DNA of 10,817 nt from positions 1 through 10,817 of the forward strand of contig JAEWKG010000140.1 of the NCBI GenBank assembly GCA_023386135.1. Reading direction: 5' to 3'. Under the pieces are notes generated by a model. The model was not told where the DNA came from. It saw only the letters and a list, made by a program, of their open reading frames with translations, and did no database searches. The DNA comes from Pseudomonadota bacterium. GTDB taxonomy: Bacteria; Pseudomonadota; Alphaproteobacteria; Sphingomonadales; Sphingomonadaceae. Positions 1-5,893 of the stretch are shown here, one piece after another. Position 1 is the stretch's first letter; each line of letters begins with the position of its first letter. The position numbers were made by a program, and so were the translations under genes.

Positions 1-371
1 TCCATGGTCAGGGCAGGCTCGTTGTCCTTGTCGATCACCGCGCGCGAGAAGCGGTAGTTGCGGTTGAACTCGTTGATCTCGGCGAGGCCGGCCTTGCTGT
101 CGGTGTAGCCGGCGTAGAACTGCATCACCTTGCAGTCCTTGTGATCGGTGCACCGCGACAGGTAGATCGTGTAGCCCGCGTCCTCCCCAAAATCGCTGTC
201 GATCTCTTCGATCGATGTATTTCGGTCGGCGAGTTCGGCGGGAAGCTGGAGCGCCTTCAATTCGGCGGCGATCGATTGTTCGTCGAGCGCGAGCGGCGTG
301 GCGAGCACGGGTGATGCGAAGGCGATGGCGGCGGCGCCGAGCACGAGCGCGGCGGAGTGGCGGAACGTCAT
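1..371 (-). CDS. Secreted YbjN-domain protein, N-terminal part (runs off left edge)
   Basis: Reading the minus strand from the ATG at 371 gives an uninterrupted frame to base 1 (123 codons, C-terminus outside the window). The protein begins MTFRHSAALVLGAAAIAFA followed by SPVLA, a typical Sec signal peptide with probable cleavage after VLA (about residue 24). The mature part has the pattern of YbjN-domain proteins: a helical start (DEQSIAAELKALQLPAEL), then GYTIYLSRCTDHKDCKVMQF and an INEFNRNYRFSRAVIDKD segment. Paired cysteines flank the HKD turn. The family is related to the type III secretion chaperone fold, but its exact role in secreted sphingomonad versions is unknown. A GAGGGG Shine-Dalgarno lies 12 bases upstream of the start and sits inside the short inverted repeat AAATC-N6-GATTT (380-395). 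Family assignment is from recognised motifs only. Confidence 0.8.
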   Translation of the reverse strand, partial: MTFRHSAALVLGAAAIAFASPVLATPLALDEQSIAAELKALQLPAELADRNTSIEEIDSDFGEDAGYTIYLSRCTDHKDCKVMQFYAGYTDSKAGLAEINEFNRNYRFSRAVIDKDNEPALTM

Positions 372-443
372 GATATTGTAAATCCCCTCAGATTTGCGAG
401 CTTCCTAGCGGCCCGATCAGTGCGCGCCAACCCTCTGCCGCGC

Positions 444-472
444 TTGCCCGGCGCTGCGGTGGCGGCTAAGCG
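444..472 (+). promoter_or_regulatory. Possible promoter of tRNA-Leu
   Basis: TTGCCC (444-449), a 17-base spacer and TAAGCG (467-472) lie 15 bases before the mature tRNA 5' end. The -35 resembles the alphaproteobacterial TTGAC-type box; the -10 is weak. Spacing and position are right, but this is inference from pattern only. Confidence 0.3.
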
Positions 473-487
473 GCGCGCATCGCCGAT

Positions 488-572
488 GCCCCCGTGGTGG
501 AATTGGTAGACGCGCTCGACTCAAAATCGAGTTCCGCAAGGAGTGCCGGTTCGACCCCGGCCGGGGGCACCA
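488..572 (+). tRNA. tRNA-Leu (anticodon CAA)
   Basis: The acceptor stem GCCCCCG (488-494) pairs fully with CGGGGGC (562-568), followed by discriminator A and an encoded CCA (570-572). The anticodon stem CTCGA/TCGAG (515-519 with 527-531) encloses the loop CTCAAAA, giving anticodon CAA (522-524), which reads UUG. A long class II variable arm with stem TCC/GGA around GCAA (533-542) and the T arm GCCGG-TTCGACC-CCGGC (545-561) agree with leucine identity. The D-loop contains the conserved GG of ATTGGTAGA. The gene stands alone between convergent or divergent neighbours. No integrase or duplicated 3' end is seen, so there is no sign of use as an attachment site. Confidence 0.97.
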
Positions 573-595
573 ACTTCTCACTCAGGTGGCGGCTG

Positions 596-616
596 CGGTA
601 TTTTCAGACCGTTTTT
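596..616 (+). terminator. Weak candidate terminator of tRNA-Leu
   Basis: CGGT (596-599) pairs with ACCG (608-611) around an 8-base loop, and five T residues (612-616) follow directly. The stem is only 4 bp, so this is a weak rho-independent signal, but it lies 24 bases past the tRNA and is the only T-run there. Confidence 0.3.
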
Positions 617-673
617 CCGGGGTGGCCGGGGCGCTCGCGATGCCTTGGTAATTTATCGACAGTTGGACAGGTT

Positions 674-725
674 GACGGCCGCCGAGGCTGGGGGACCCCG
701 ACGGCCGTCTCTCCTCCCCAGGAGA
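674..725 (-). terminator. Hairpin cluster downstream of the aceA operon
   Basis: Immediately beyond the stop of the 59-residue gene, the minus strand runs through a perfect 6-bp hairpin TCTCCT-CCCC-AGGAGA (710-725). Next comes a larger 7-bp stem GACGGCC/GGCCGTC (674-680 with 703-709) whose loop contains GGGGGACCCC. There is no T-run, so this is a terminator-like or 3'-stabilising structure rather than a classical intrinsic terminator. The rest of 573-729 holds no gene that I can support. Confidence 0.4.
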
Positions 726-729
726 TCGG

Positions 730-909
730 TTAGGTGTAGCTGCCGAGCCGGTGGTGCAGCGCGTTGATCTTGGCGAGCTCGTCGCGATCGTCGAGCGTGC
801 GCGCGTACGCGGTAAGCGCGGTGCGCAGCAGCCGGAAGTCCGCTGTCGACAGCAGCGCGCGGGCGCGGCTGGGTTCGGCGGCGGGGCGGTCCTCGGTCAT
901 CGTTGTCAT
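730..909 (-). CDS. Small hypothetical protein (59 aa) downstream of isocitrate lyase
   Basis: An ATG at 909 opens a frame closed by TAA at 730-732. The protein starts MTTMTEDRPAAEPSRARALL and continues with STADFRLLRTALTAYARTL, DDRDELAKINALHHRLGSYT. It begins 11 bases after the aceA stop on the same strand. The joining sequence TAAGGGACAAGAGG supplies AAGGGA 7 bases before the ATG; a second in-frame ATG at 900 could be used with AGAGG instead. The predicted product is soluble, rich in Arg, Ala and Leu, and probably two amphipathic helices after a disordered N-terminus; there is no signal peptide or membrane span. Position and ribosome binding site argue that it is real and co-transcribed with aceA. 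I do not recognise a family and assign no function. Confidence 0.7.
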   Translation of the reverse strand: MTTMTEDRPAAEPSRARALLSTADFRLLRTALTAYARTLDDRDELAKINALHHRLGSYT

Positions 910-920
910 CCTCTTGTCCC

Positions 921-2519
921 TTACGCGGCGGCGAACTGGTTCATCGTATTCGCCGAGCCGCCGGCCTTCAGCGCGGCTTCGCCCGCGAAGTAGTCCTTGT
1001 GGTCGTCGCCGATGTCCGAGCCGCTCATGTTCTGGTGCTTCACACAGGCGATGCCCTGGCGGATTTCCTCGCGCTGCACGTTCTTGACATAGCCGAGCAT
1101 CCCGGCGTCGCCGAAGTATTCGCGGGCGAGGTTGTCGGTGCTGAGCGCCGCGGTGTGATAAGTCGGCAGGGTGATGAGGTGGTGGAAGATCCCCGCCTCA
1201 CGCGCCGCATCGGCCTGGAAGGTGCGGATGCGCTCGTCGGCCTCGGCGGCCAGCGGAGTGGCATCGTAATCGACGCTCATCAGCTTGGCGCGGTCGTAGG
1301 CGGAGACGTCCTGGCCAGCCTTCTCCCAGGCGTCGAACACCTGCTGGCGGAAGTTCAGCGTCCAGTTGAAGCTGGGGCTGTTGTTGTAGACCAGCTTGGC
1401 GGTCGGGATCACCTCGCGGATGCGGCTGACCATCCCGCCGATCTGGCCGATGTGCGGTTTTTCGGTCTCGATCCACAGCAGGTCCGCCCCGTTCTGCAGC
1501 GAGGTGATGCAGTCGAGCACGCAGCGGTCCTCCCCTGTGCCGGCGCGGAATTGATAGAGGTTCGAGGGAAGGCGCTTTGGCCGCAATAGCTTGCCGTCGC
1601 GGGTGATGAGGACGTCGCCGTTGCCGATCTGGCTGGCGTCGACCTCGTCGCAGTCGAGGAAGCTATTGTACTGGTCGCCGAGGTCGCCCGGCTCCTTGGA
1701 GTAGGCGATCTGCTTGGTCAGGCCGGCGCCGAGGCTGTCGGTGCGCGCGACGATCACCCCGTCTTCGACGCCGAGCTCGAGGAACGCGTAACGGACCGCG
1801 CGGATCTTTTGCAGGAAGTCCTCGTGCGGCACGGTGACCTTGCCGTCCTGGTGGCCGCACTGCTTCTCGTCGGAGACCTGGTTCTCGATCTGGATCGCGC
1901 AGGCGCCCGCTTCGATCATCTTCTTGGCGAGGAGGTAGGTCGCCTCGGCATTGCCAAAGCCGGCGTCGATGTCGGCGATGATCGGCACGACGTGCGTTTC
2001 GTGGTTGTCGATCGCCTGCTGGATGCGCTGCGCCTCGACCTCGTTGCCGGCCTCGCGCGCCTTGTCGAGCTCGCGGAACAGGCCGCCCAGCTCGCGGGCG
2101 TCGGCCTGGCGCAGGAAGGTGTAGAGCTCCTCGATCAGCGCGGGGACCGAAGTCTTCTCGTGCATCGACTGGTCGGGCAGGGGGCCGAATTCGCTGCGCA
2201 GCGCGGCGATCATCCAGCCGGACAGGTAGAGGTACCGCTTCTTGGTGGTGCCGAAATGCTTCTTGATGGCGATCAGCTTCTGCTGGCCGATGAAGCCGTG
2301 CCAGCAGCCGAGGCTCTGGGTGTAGGCAGCGGGATCGGCGTCGTAGGCCGCCATATCCTCGCGCATGATCTTCGCGGTGTACCGCGCGATGTCGAGGCCG
2401 GTGGGGAAACGGTTTTGCAGCCGCATGCGCGCAGCGCTCTCGGCGTCGATCGCGGCCCACGGCGCGCCCGCTTCGTCGATGGTGCGGCGGTAGTCGGCGA
2501 TGCTGCTCTGGTAGGTCAT
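921..2519 (-). CDS. aceA: Isocitrate lyase (long form, 532 aa)
   Basis: The enzyme cleaves isocitrate to glyoxylate and succinate in the cytoplasm. It is the first step of the glyoxylate shunt, needed for growth on acetate, fatty acids and other C2 sources. The TIM-barrel signature is intact: IIADIDAGFGNAEATYLLAKK, then IQIENQ and the active-site loop EKQCGHQDGK with the catalytic cysteine at residue 221, and further on NNSPSFNWTLNF, which binds substrate. The KQCGH form and the 532-residue length fit the long bacterial subfamily (as in Pseudomonas) rather than the ~430-residue E. coli type. The frame is open further upstream, but the ATG at 2519 (MTYQSSIADYRRTIDEAG) matches where family members begin and has GGGA about 8 bases ahead. 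It is divergent from a ScfR-type regulator and followed by a 59-aa gene. No malate synthase gene is present in the window. Confidence 0.96.
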   Translation of the reverse strand: MTYQSSIADYRRTIDEAGAPWAAIDAESAARMRLQNRFPTGLDIARYTAKIMREDMAAYDADPAAYTQSLGCWHGFIGQQKLIAIKKHFGTTKKRYLYLSGWMIAALRSEFGPLPDQSMHEKTSVPALIEELYTFLRQADARELGGLFRELDKAREAGNEVEAQRIQQAIDNHETHVVPIIADIDAGFGNAEATYLLAKKMIEAGACAIQIENQVSDEKQCGHQDGKVTVPHEDFLQKIRAVRYAFLELGVEDGVIVARTDSLGAGLTKQIAYSKEPGDLGDQYNSFLDCDEVDASQIGNGDVLITRDGKLLRPKRLPSNLYQFRAGTGEDRCVLDCITSLQNGADLLWIETEKPHIGQIGGMVSRIREVIPTAKLVYNNSPSFNWTLNFRQQVFDAWEKAGQDVSAYDRAKLMSVDYDATPLAAEADERIRTFQADAAREAGIFHHLITLPTYHTAALSTDNLAREYFGDAGMLGYVKNVQREEIRQGIACVKHQNMSGSDIGDDHKDYFAGEAALKAGGSANTMNQFAAA

Positions 2520-2569
2520 TGATCGAATCCCGTGGCGGAAGGTTTCGTCCGGGATGACACACCACGCCC

Positions 2570-2593
2570 GCAAAATATCAGGAAAATTACAAA
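2570..2593. promoter_or_regulatory. Candidate operator module A (aceA side)
   Basis: This A/T-rich block in otherwise G/C-rich DNA runs GCAAA (2570-2574), AGGAA (2580-2584), ATTACAAA (2586-2593). It lies 51-74 bases upstream of the aceA start and matches a second block at 2633-2657. Read on the minus strand it includes TTTGTAA and TGATATTTT and may overlap the aceA promoter. Binding by the adjacent ScfR-type regulator is inferred from the duplication and position. Confidence 0.45.
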
Positions 2594-2632
2594 CTATCTT
2601 GTCCAACTCGGCTCAGCAGAGCACGATGCGAT

Positions 2633-2657
2633 GCAAATCTGTAAAGGAATTTACAAA
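2633..2657. promoter_or_regulatory. Candidate operator module B with inverted repeat over the regulator RBS
   Basis: The block has GCAAA (2633-2637), AAAGGAA (2643-2649) and TTTACAAA (2650-2657), paralleling module A about 63-65 bases away. It contains a perfect inverted repeat TGTAAA-GGAA-TTTACA (2640-2655). The AAAGGA inside it is the ribosome binding site of the regulator, 8 bases before its ATG at 2657. A protein bound here would block expression of the regulator, so autoregulation is likely. Confidence 0.5.
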
Positions 2658-4024
2658 TGGCCGAGGCCGGATTGTTCGCGGGGGCGGCGTTGCGGCGGTT
2701 GCGCAAGCGCGAAGGGCTGACCCAGTCGGCGATGGCCGCGCGGCTGGCCATTTCGCCGAGCTATCTCAACCTCATCGAGCGTAACCAGCGCCCGCTGTCC
2801 GCTCGTGTCGTGCTGCAGGTTGCCGAACAATTCGAGTTCGATCCGCGCTCGCTGCGCGAGGACGAGACGATCGGCGGCGTCGACGGCCTCGCCCGCCGGA
2901 TGGCCGATGAACGCTTCGCCGACCTCGGCATCGACCGCGACGAGCTTGCCGAGTTCCTCGCCGCCGCGCCGCAGGCCGCCGCCGCCTTTGCCCGGCTGTT
3001 CGACAACGCTGTGCCGGCCGAACGGCGCGACGATCCGACCGACGCCGCGCGGCGCGAGATCGAGCGCTGGCGCAACCACTTCGCCGACCTCGACAGCGCG
3101 GCCGAGGCGCTGGCCGACGAACTGCGCCTGTCGCGCGGCGACACTTACGCCGCGCTCGCCGACCGCCTGCGCGAACGGCACCAGCTCGCAATCCGCATCC
3201 TCCCCCGCGAGGTGCTGCCCGATGCGCTGCGCCGGCTCGACCTGCATGCGCGCCAGCTCCAGCTCAACGAGATGCTCGATCCCGCCTCGCGCACCTTCCA
3301 GGCAGCGCTGCAGATCGCCGCGCTCGAATTTCGCACCGACATCGCCAACCTCGTCGCCGGGCCGCAATTCGCCGACCCAGCCGCGCGGGCGCTGTTCGAG
3401 CGTCACCTCACCGCCTACGTCGCCGCTGCGCTGATCATGCCCTACGGGCGTTTCCTCCGCGCGTGCGAGGCGACCGGCTACGACTTCGACGTTCTGACGC
3501 GCCGCTTCGGGGTCGGTTTCGAGCAGCTCGCACACCGCCTCACCACCCTACAGCGGGTTGGCCAGCGCGGCCTGCCGTTCTTCATGGCGCGGCTCGACCG
3601 GGCAGGGCAGTATTCCAAGCGCTATGCCGGGGCGAGTGGGGCGACGCTGCTCGAGAGCCCTGATTCCTGCCCGTTATGGCACGCACACCGCGCTTTTGAG
3701 CGCAACGGCGAATTGCTGGTTCAGACAGTGCTGCAGGACGGAGCCGGCGCGGCGCCCGCGCATTGGCTGACGATGGCGCGTACCGTGCAAGGACGCGGCG
3801 GAGCCCGGTTCGTGGTGGCGCTTGGGATCGAGGCGCGGTTGGCGGGCGAGCTCGCCGCGGCGCGCGGCATCTCGCTGCGGCCCGAGGACGCGACGCCCGT
3901 CGGCCTCGGTTGCGCCCGGTGCCACGTTCCGGGCTGCGTCCAGCGCTCGCTGCCGCCGCGCGGCGCGGCGCTCCAGTTCTCGGCCCTCGAGCAGGGCGTC
4001 ACTCCGTTCCGGTTCGCCGGTTAA
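2657..4024 (+). CDS. XRE-family regulator of ScfR/RamB type (short-chain acyl-CoA / glyoxylate control)
   Basis: This is a 455-residue DNA-binding regulator. Residues ~8-62 form an XRE helix-turn-helix (LRRLRKREGLTQSAMAARL, then SPSYLNLIERNQRPLS). The middle corresponds to a degenerate ImmA/IrrE-like domain: the FQAALQIAALEF stretch near residue 219 sits where HExxH would be, and there is no HE dipeptide in the whole protein. The C-terminal part matches the ScfR domain (formerly DUF2083): LQRVGQRGLPFFMARLDRAG, SCPLWHAHRAF, and a cysteine cluster GCARCHVPGC (C419, C422, C427). Relatives include actinobacterial RamB, which controls aceA/aceB and acetate metabolism. The divergent placement beside aceA supports the same role here. 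The start is fixed by AAAGGA 8 bases upstream. The identity of any ligand is unknown. Confidence 0.9.
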   Translation: MAEAGLFAGAALRRLRKREGLTQSAMAARLAISPSYLNLIERNQRPLSARVVLQVAEQFEFDPRSLREDETIGGVDGLARRMADERFADLGIDRDELAEFLAAAPQAAAAFARLFDNAVPAERRDDPTDAARREIERWRNHFADLDSAAEALADELRLSRGDTYAALADRLRERHQLAIRILPREVLPDALRRLDLHARQLQLNEMLDPASRTFQAALQIAALEFRTDIANLVAGPQFADPAARALFERHLTAYVAAALIMPYGRFLRACEATGYDFDVLTRRFGVGFEQLAHRLTTLQRVGQRGLPFFMARLDRAGQYSKRYAGASGATLLESPDSCPLWHAHRAFERNGELLVQTVLQDGAGAAPAHWLTMARTVQGRGGARFVVALGIEARLAGELAAARGISLRPEDATPVGLGCARCHVPGCVQRSLPPRGAALQFSALEQGVTPFRFAG

Positions 4025-4028
4025 CCAT
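4021..4028 (+). promoter_or_regulatory. TTAACCAT octamer (CtrA half-site-like), copy 1
   Basis: TTAACCAT overlaps the stop codon of the ScfR-type gene (GGTTAACC is also an 8-bp palindrome at 4019-4026) and lies 64 bases before the start of the small membrane protein. The octamer matches the half-site form recognised by CtrA-type regulators in alphaproteobacteria. It is identical to the copy at 4390-4397. Function is inferred only. Confidence 0.3.
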
Positions 4029-4040
4029 TCATCGCGGAAC

Positions 4041-4068
4041 CGCCAAGCATCGCTGGCCGTTCTTGGCG
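4041..4068 (+). terminator. Stem-loop between the ScfR-type gene and the small membrane protein gene
   Basis: CGCCAAG (4041-4047) pairs perfectly with CTTGGCG (4062-4068) around a 14-base loop, 17 bases after the regulator's stop. No T-run follows. It may be a weak terminator or part of the leader of the next gene. Confidence 0.3.
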
Positions 4069-4091
4069 ATATCAAATGAGGGAGAACCCCA

Positions 4092-4385
4092 ATGGCCGAA
4101 GAACGCATCACCGAAGTCGAGACGCCCAGCGGCGACACGCACACCACGCACACCATCGTCACCGACGGCGACACCCGCAGCGGCGGAGGGGGATCGGGTT
4201 GGCTGATCGCGATCGTGCTGCTGATCGCCGTGGTCGCCGGCATCTGGTTCTTTTCCGGCATGAGCAACTCTGAAACCAACAAGAACAACGCGATCGCGAA
4301 TGCGGCCGACGATGTCGGTGCGGCTGCCAAGCAGGCCGGGAATGCGGTCGAGAACGCCGCCGACAACGTTACGAACAACAAGTAG
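4092..4385 (+). CDS. Small single-span membrane protein with C-terminal helical repeat (97 aa)
   Basis: I recognise no named family. The first ~30 residues are polar, rich in Thr, Glu, Asp and His. A GGGGSG linker (31-36) leads into one clear transmembrane helix (WLIAIVLLIAVVAGIWFF, about 37-54). The C-terminal ~40 residues are Asn/Ala-rich with no aromatic residues: NAADDV (70-75) recurs as NAADNV (88-93), 18 residues or five helical turns apart, giving an amphipathic LEA-like pattern. The start is supported by GAGGGAG seven bases upstream of the ATG. The protein most likely sits in the inner membrane with a short polar head and a helical tail; topology cannot be fixed because charged residues flanking the span are few. 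It is probably transcribed separately from the sugar transferase operon, 122 bases downstream. Confidence 0.8.
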   Translation: MAEERITEVETPSGDTHTTHTIVTDGDTRSGGGGSGWLIAIVLLIAVVAGIWFFSGMSNSETNKNNAIANAADDVGAAAKQAGNAVENAADNVTNNK

Positions 4386-4389
4386 GCGC

Positions 4390-4445
4390 TTAACCATCGC
4401 AGGCCTGCGAATCCGCAAAGGCGGCGCGGGCCTGTAAAGTTTACC
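4390..4445 (+). promoter_or_regulatory. Palindrome-rich regulatory region before the PEP-CTERM operon
   Basis: Several elements are stacked here. They are TTAACCAT (4390-4397), a perfect 14-bp palindrome TCGCAGGCCTGCGA (4397-4410), the small hairpin CCGC-AAAG-GCGG (4413-4424), and the inverted repeat GTAAA-G-TTTAC (4434-4444). CAGGCC (4400-4405) can also pair with GGCCTG (4429-4434), enclosing the small hairpin. These could end transcription of the membrane protein gene and bind regulators of the operon starting at 4508. No T-run and no sigma-54 -24/-12 box (TGGC-N8-TTGC type) is visible. Confidence 0.4.
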
Positions 4446-4456
4446 GACATTTCACC
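4440..4456 (+). promoter_or_regulatory. Degenerate CtrA-like direct repeat TTTACC-N5-TTCACC
   Basis: TTTACC (4440-4445) and TTCACC (4451-4456) start 11 bases apart, the spacing of the full CtrA box TTAA-N7-TTAA, each with one mismatch in its TTAA core. The site lies 52 bases upstream of the sugar transferase start. One or both boxes could instead act as a -35 element; no convincing -10 follows. Confidence 0.25.
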
Positions 4457-4507
4457 TCTCGGCCCTAGGGCTCGTACTCCGACAGGAGCGCGCCCCGGGC
4501 CGAGACG

Positions 4508-5893
4508 ATGATCCGCCTTTTCAAGCACTATATCCCGCACGCGGTGATGCTGCTGGGCATGTTCGACCTGGCCCTGCTGCTGATCGCCGGCGAAACGGCG
4601 TGGCAACTGCGCGCTTCGCAAATTGCCACCGACATCGGTCCGTTGGGCGACCGGCTCGCCATGCTGACCCTGTTCGCCGGGGTGGTGTGGCTGGCGATGA
4701 TCGCGGTCGGCACCTACGGCGCGGACTCGCTGCGCTCGATGCGTTACGCCGGTGCGCGGTTGCTGGTGGCGGTGAGCCTCGGCATCATCGCGCTGTCGGT
4801 GATCGATTTCATGCTGCCCGGGCACACGTTCTGGCGCTCAACCCTGCTTTACGCGATGTTCCTGTCGATCGGGCTGCTCACCGCAAACCGCCTGCTGGTG
4901 GGCAGCGTGATCGGCGCCGCCGCCTTCCGCCGCCGGGTGCTGGTCCTCGGCGACGGCCTCCGCGCCCGGCGCATCCGCGACCTCGCTGAACGGCCCGAGA
5001 GCGGGTTCGCGGTGGTCAGCTTCATCGGCATGAACGAAGGCTCGCCGGTGATCGAGGAAGCGATCCCGCGCGCCGCGATCCACGACCTGGGCCGTTTTGT
5101 CGAGAACATCGGGGCGAGCGAAGTGGTGCTGGCGCTGGAGGAACGGCGCAACTCGCTCCCGCTCAAGGACCTGCTGCGGATCAAGACCCACGGCGTGCAC
5201 GTCAATGACTTTTCCAGCTTCTTGGAGCGCGAGACGGGCCGCGTCGATCTCGACACCCTCAACCCCAGCTGGCTGATCTTCAGTGACGGTTTTTCCTCGG
5301 GCCGCATCGTCTCGAGCGCGGCCAAGCGGGTGTTCGATGTCACCGCCAGCGGCCTGCTGCTCGCGCTGACGCTGCCGGTCATCGCGCTGTTTGCAATGCT
5401 GGTGAAACTCGACAGCAAGGGCCCTGCATTCTTTCGCCAGACCCGCGTCGGGCTCTACGGGCAGAGCTTCCAGCTCATCAAGCTGCGGTCGATGCGCACC
5501 GACGCGGAAAAGGACGGAGCGCAGTGGGCGTCGACCAACGATCCGCGTGTGACGCGGCTCGGCCGCTTCATTCGCAAGGTTCGCGTGGACGAGCTGCCGC
5601 AGGTGTGGACGGTGCTCACCGGCAAGATGAGCTTCGTCGGACCGCGCCCCGAAGTGCCGCAGTTCGTCGGCGATCTCGAGGACAAACTGCCGTACTATGC
5701 CGAGCGGCACATGGTAAAGCCGGGCATCACCGGCTGGGCGCAGATCAATTATCCCTATGGCGCCAGCGTCGAGGATGCGCGCGCGAAGCTTGAATACGAC
5801 CTCTACTATGCCAAGAACTACACGCCGTTCCTCGATCTTTTGATCCTGTTGCAGACGTTGCGCGTGGTGCTGTGGCCGGAGGGCGCGCGCTGA
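4508..5893 (+). CDS. PEP-CTERM/XrtA-system polyprenyl-phosphate sugar-1-phosphate transferase
   Basis: This is a 461-residue inner-membrane enzyme of the EpsB/WcaJ type (TIGR03013-like). Such enzymes move a sugar-1-phosphate from a nucleotide sugar to undecaprenyl phosphate, the first step of exopolysaccharide assembly. The N-terminus MIRLFKHYIPHAV is the usual family start. Four transmembrane helices cover roughly residues 12-135; a Rossmann-like CoA-binding_3 domain (RRVLVLGDGLRARRI onward) covers about 138-255. A membrane re-entrant helix (FDVTASGLLLALTLPVIALF) then leads into the catalytic domain with KLRSMRTDAEKDG, VDELPQVW (D361, E362), GPRPE (378-382) and KPGITGWAQINYPYG. All hallmark residues are present. 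The ATG has no good Shine-Dalgarno: AGGAG ends 19 bases upstream, and no alternative start exists between the in-frame TAG (4466) and the ATG. It heads the prsK-prsR-TPR operon. The sugar transferred cannot be read from sequence. Confidence 0.93.
   Translation: MIRLFKHYIPHAVMLLGMFDLALLLIAGETAWQLRASQIATDIGPLGDRLAMLTLFAGVVWLAMIAVGTYGADSLRSMRYAGARLLVAVSLGIIALSVIDFMLPGHTFWRSTLLYAMFLSIGLLTANRLLVGSVIGAAAFRRRVLVLGDGLRARRIRDLAERPESGFAVVSFIGMNEGSPVIEEAIPRAAIHDLGRFVENIGASEVVLALEERRNSLPLKDLLRIKTHGVHVNDFSSFLERETGRVDLDTLNPSWLIFSDGFSSGRIVSSAAKRVFDVTASGLLLALTLPVIALFAMLVKLDSKGPAFFRQTRVGLYGQSFQLIKLRSMRTDAEKDGAQWASTNDPRVTRLGRFIRKVRVDELPQVWTVLTGKMSFVGPRPEVPQFVGDLEDKLPYYAERHMVKPGITGWAQINYPYGASVEDARAKLEYDLYYAKNYTPFLDLLILLQTLRVVLWPEGAR

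Noticed and set aside
488..572. tRNA-Leu as an integration site
   Set aside because: No integrase and no second copy of the tRNA 3' end are visible in the window.
658..674. Tandem GACAGTTG / GACAGGTTG
   Set aside because: Two imperfect short copies only, too little to call an operator or repeat.
494..733. Open frames across the tRNA-Leu gene
   Set aside because: They translate the tRNA itself and the following gap, with no ribosome site or domain.
903..1589. 228-codon plus-strand open frame across from isocitrate lyase
   Set aside because: It is fully antisense to aceA, which carries all catalytic motifs; long antisense frames are common with G/C-ending codons. Same for 1809-2522.
4054..4067. 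Possible sigma-54 promoter TGGCCGT...TTGGC
   Set aside because: The GG and GC elements are 11 rather than 12 bases apart and the flanking consensus is poor.
3674..4825. 383-codon minus-strand open frame
   Set aside because: It runs antisense across the end of the ScfR-type gene, the small membrane protein and the start of the sugar transferase, and has no recognisable domain.
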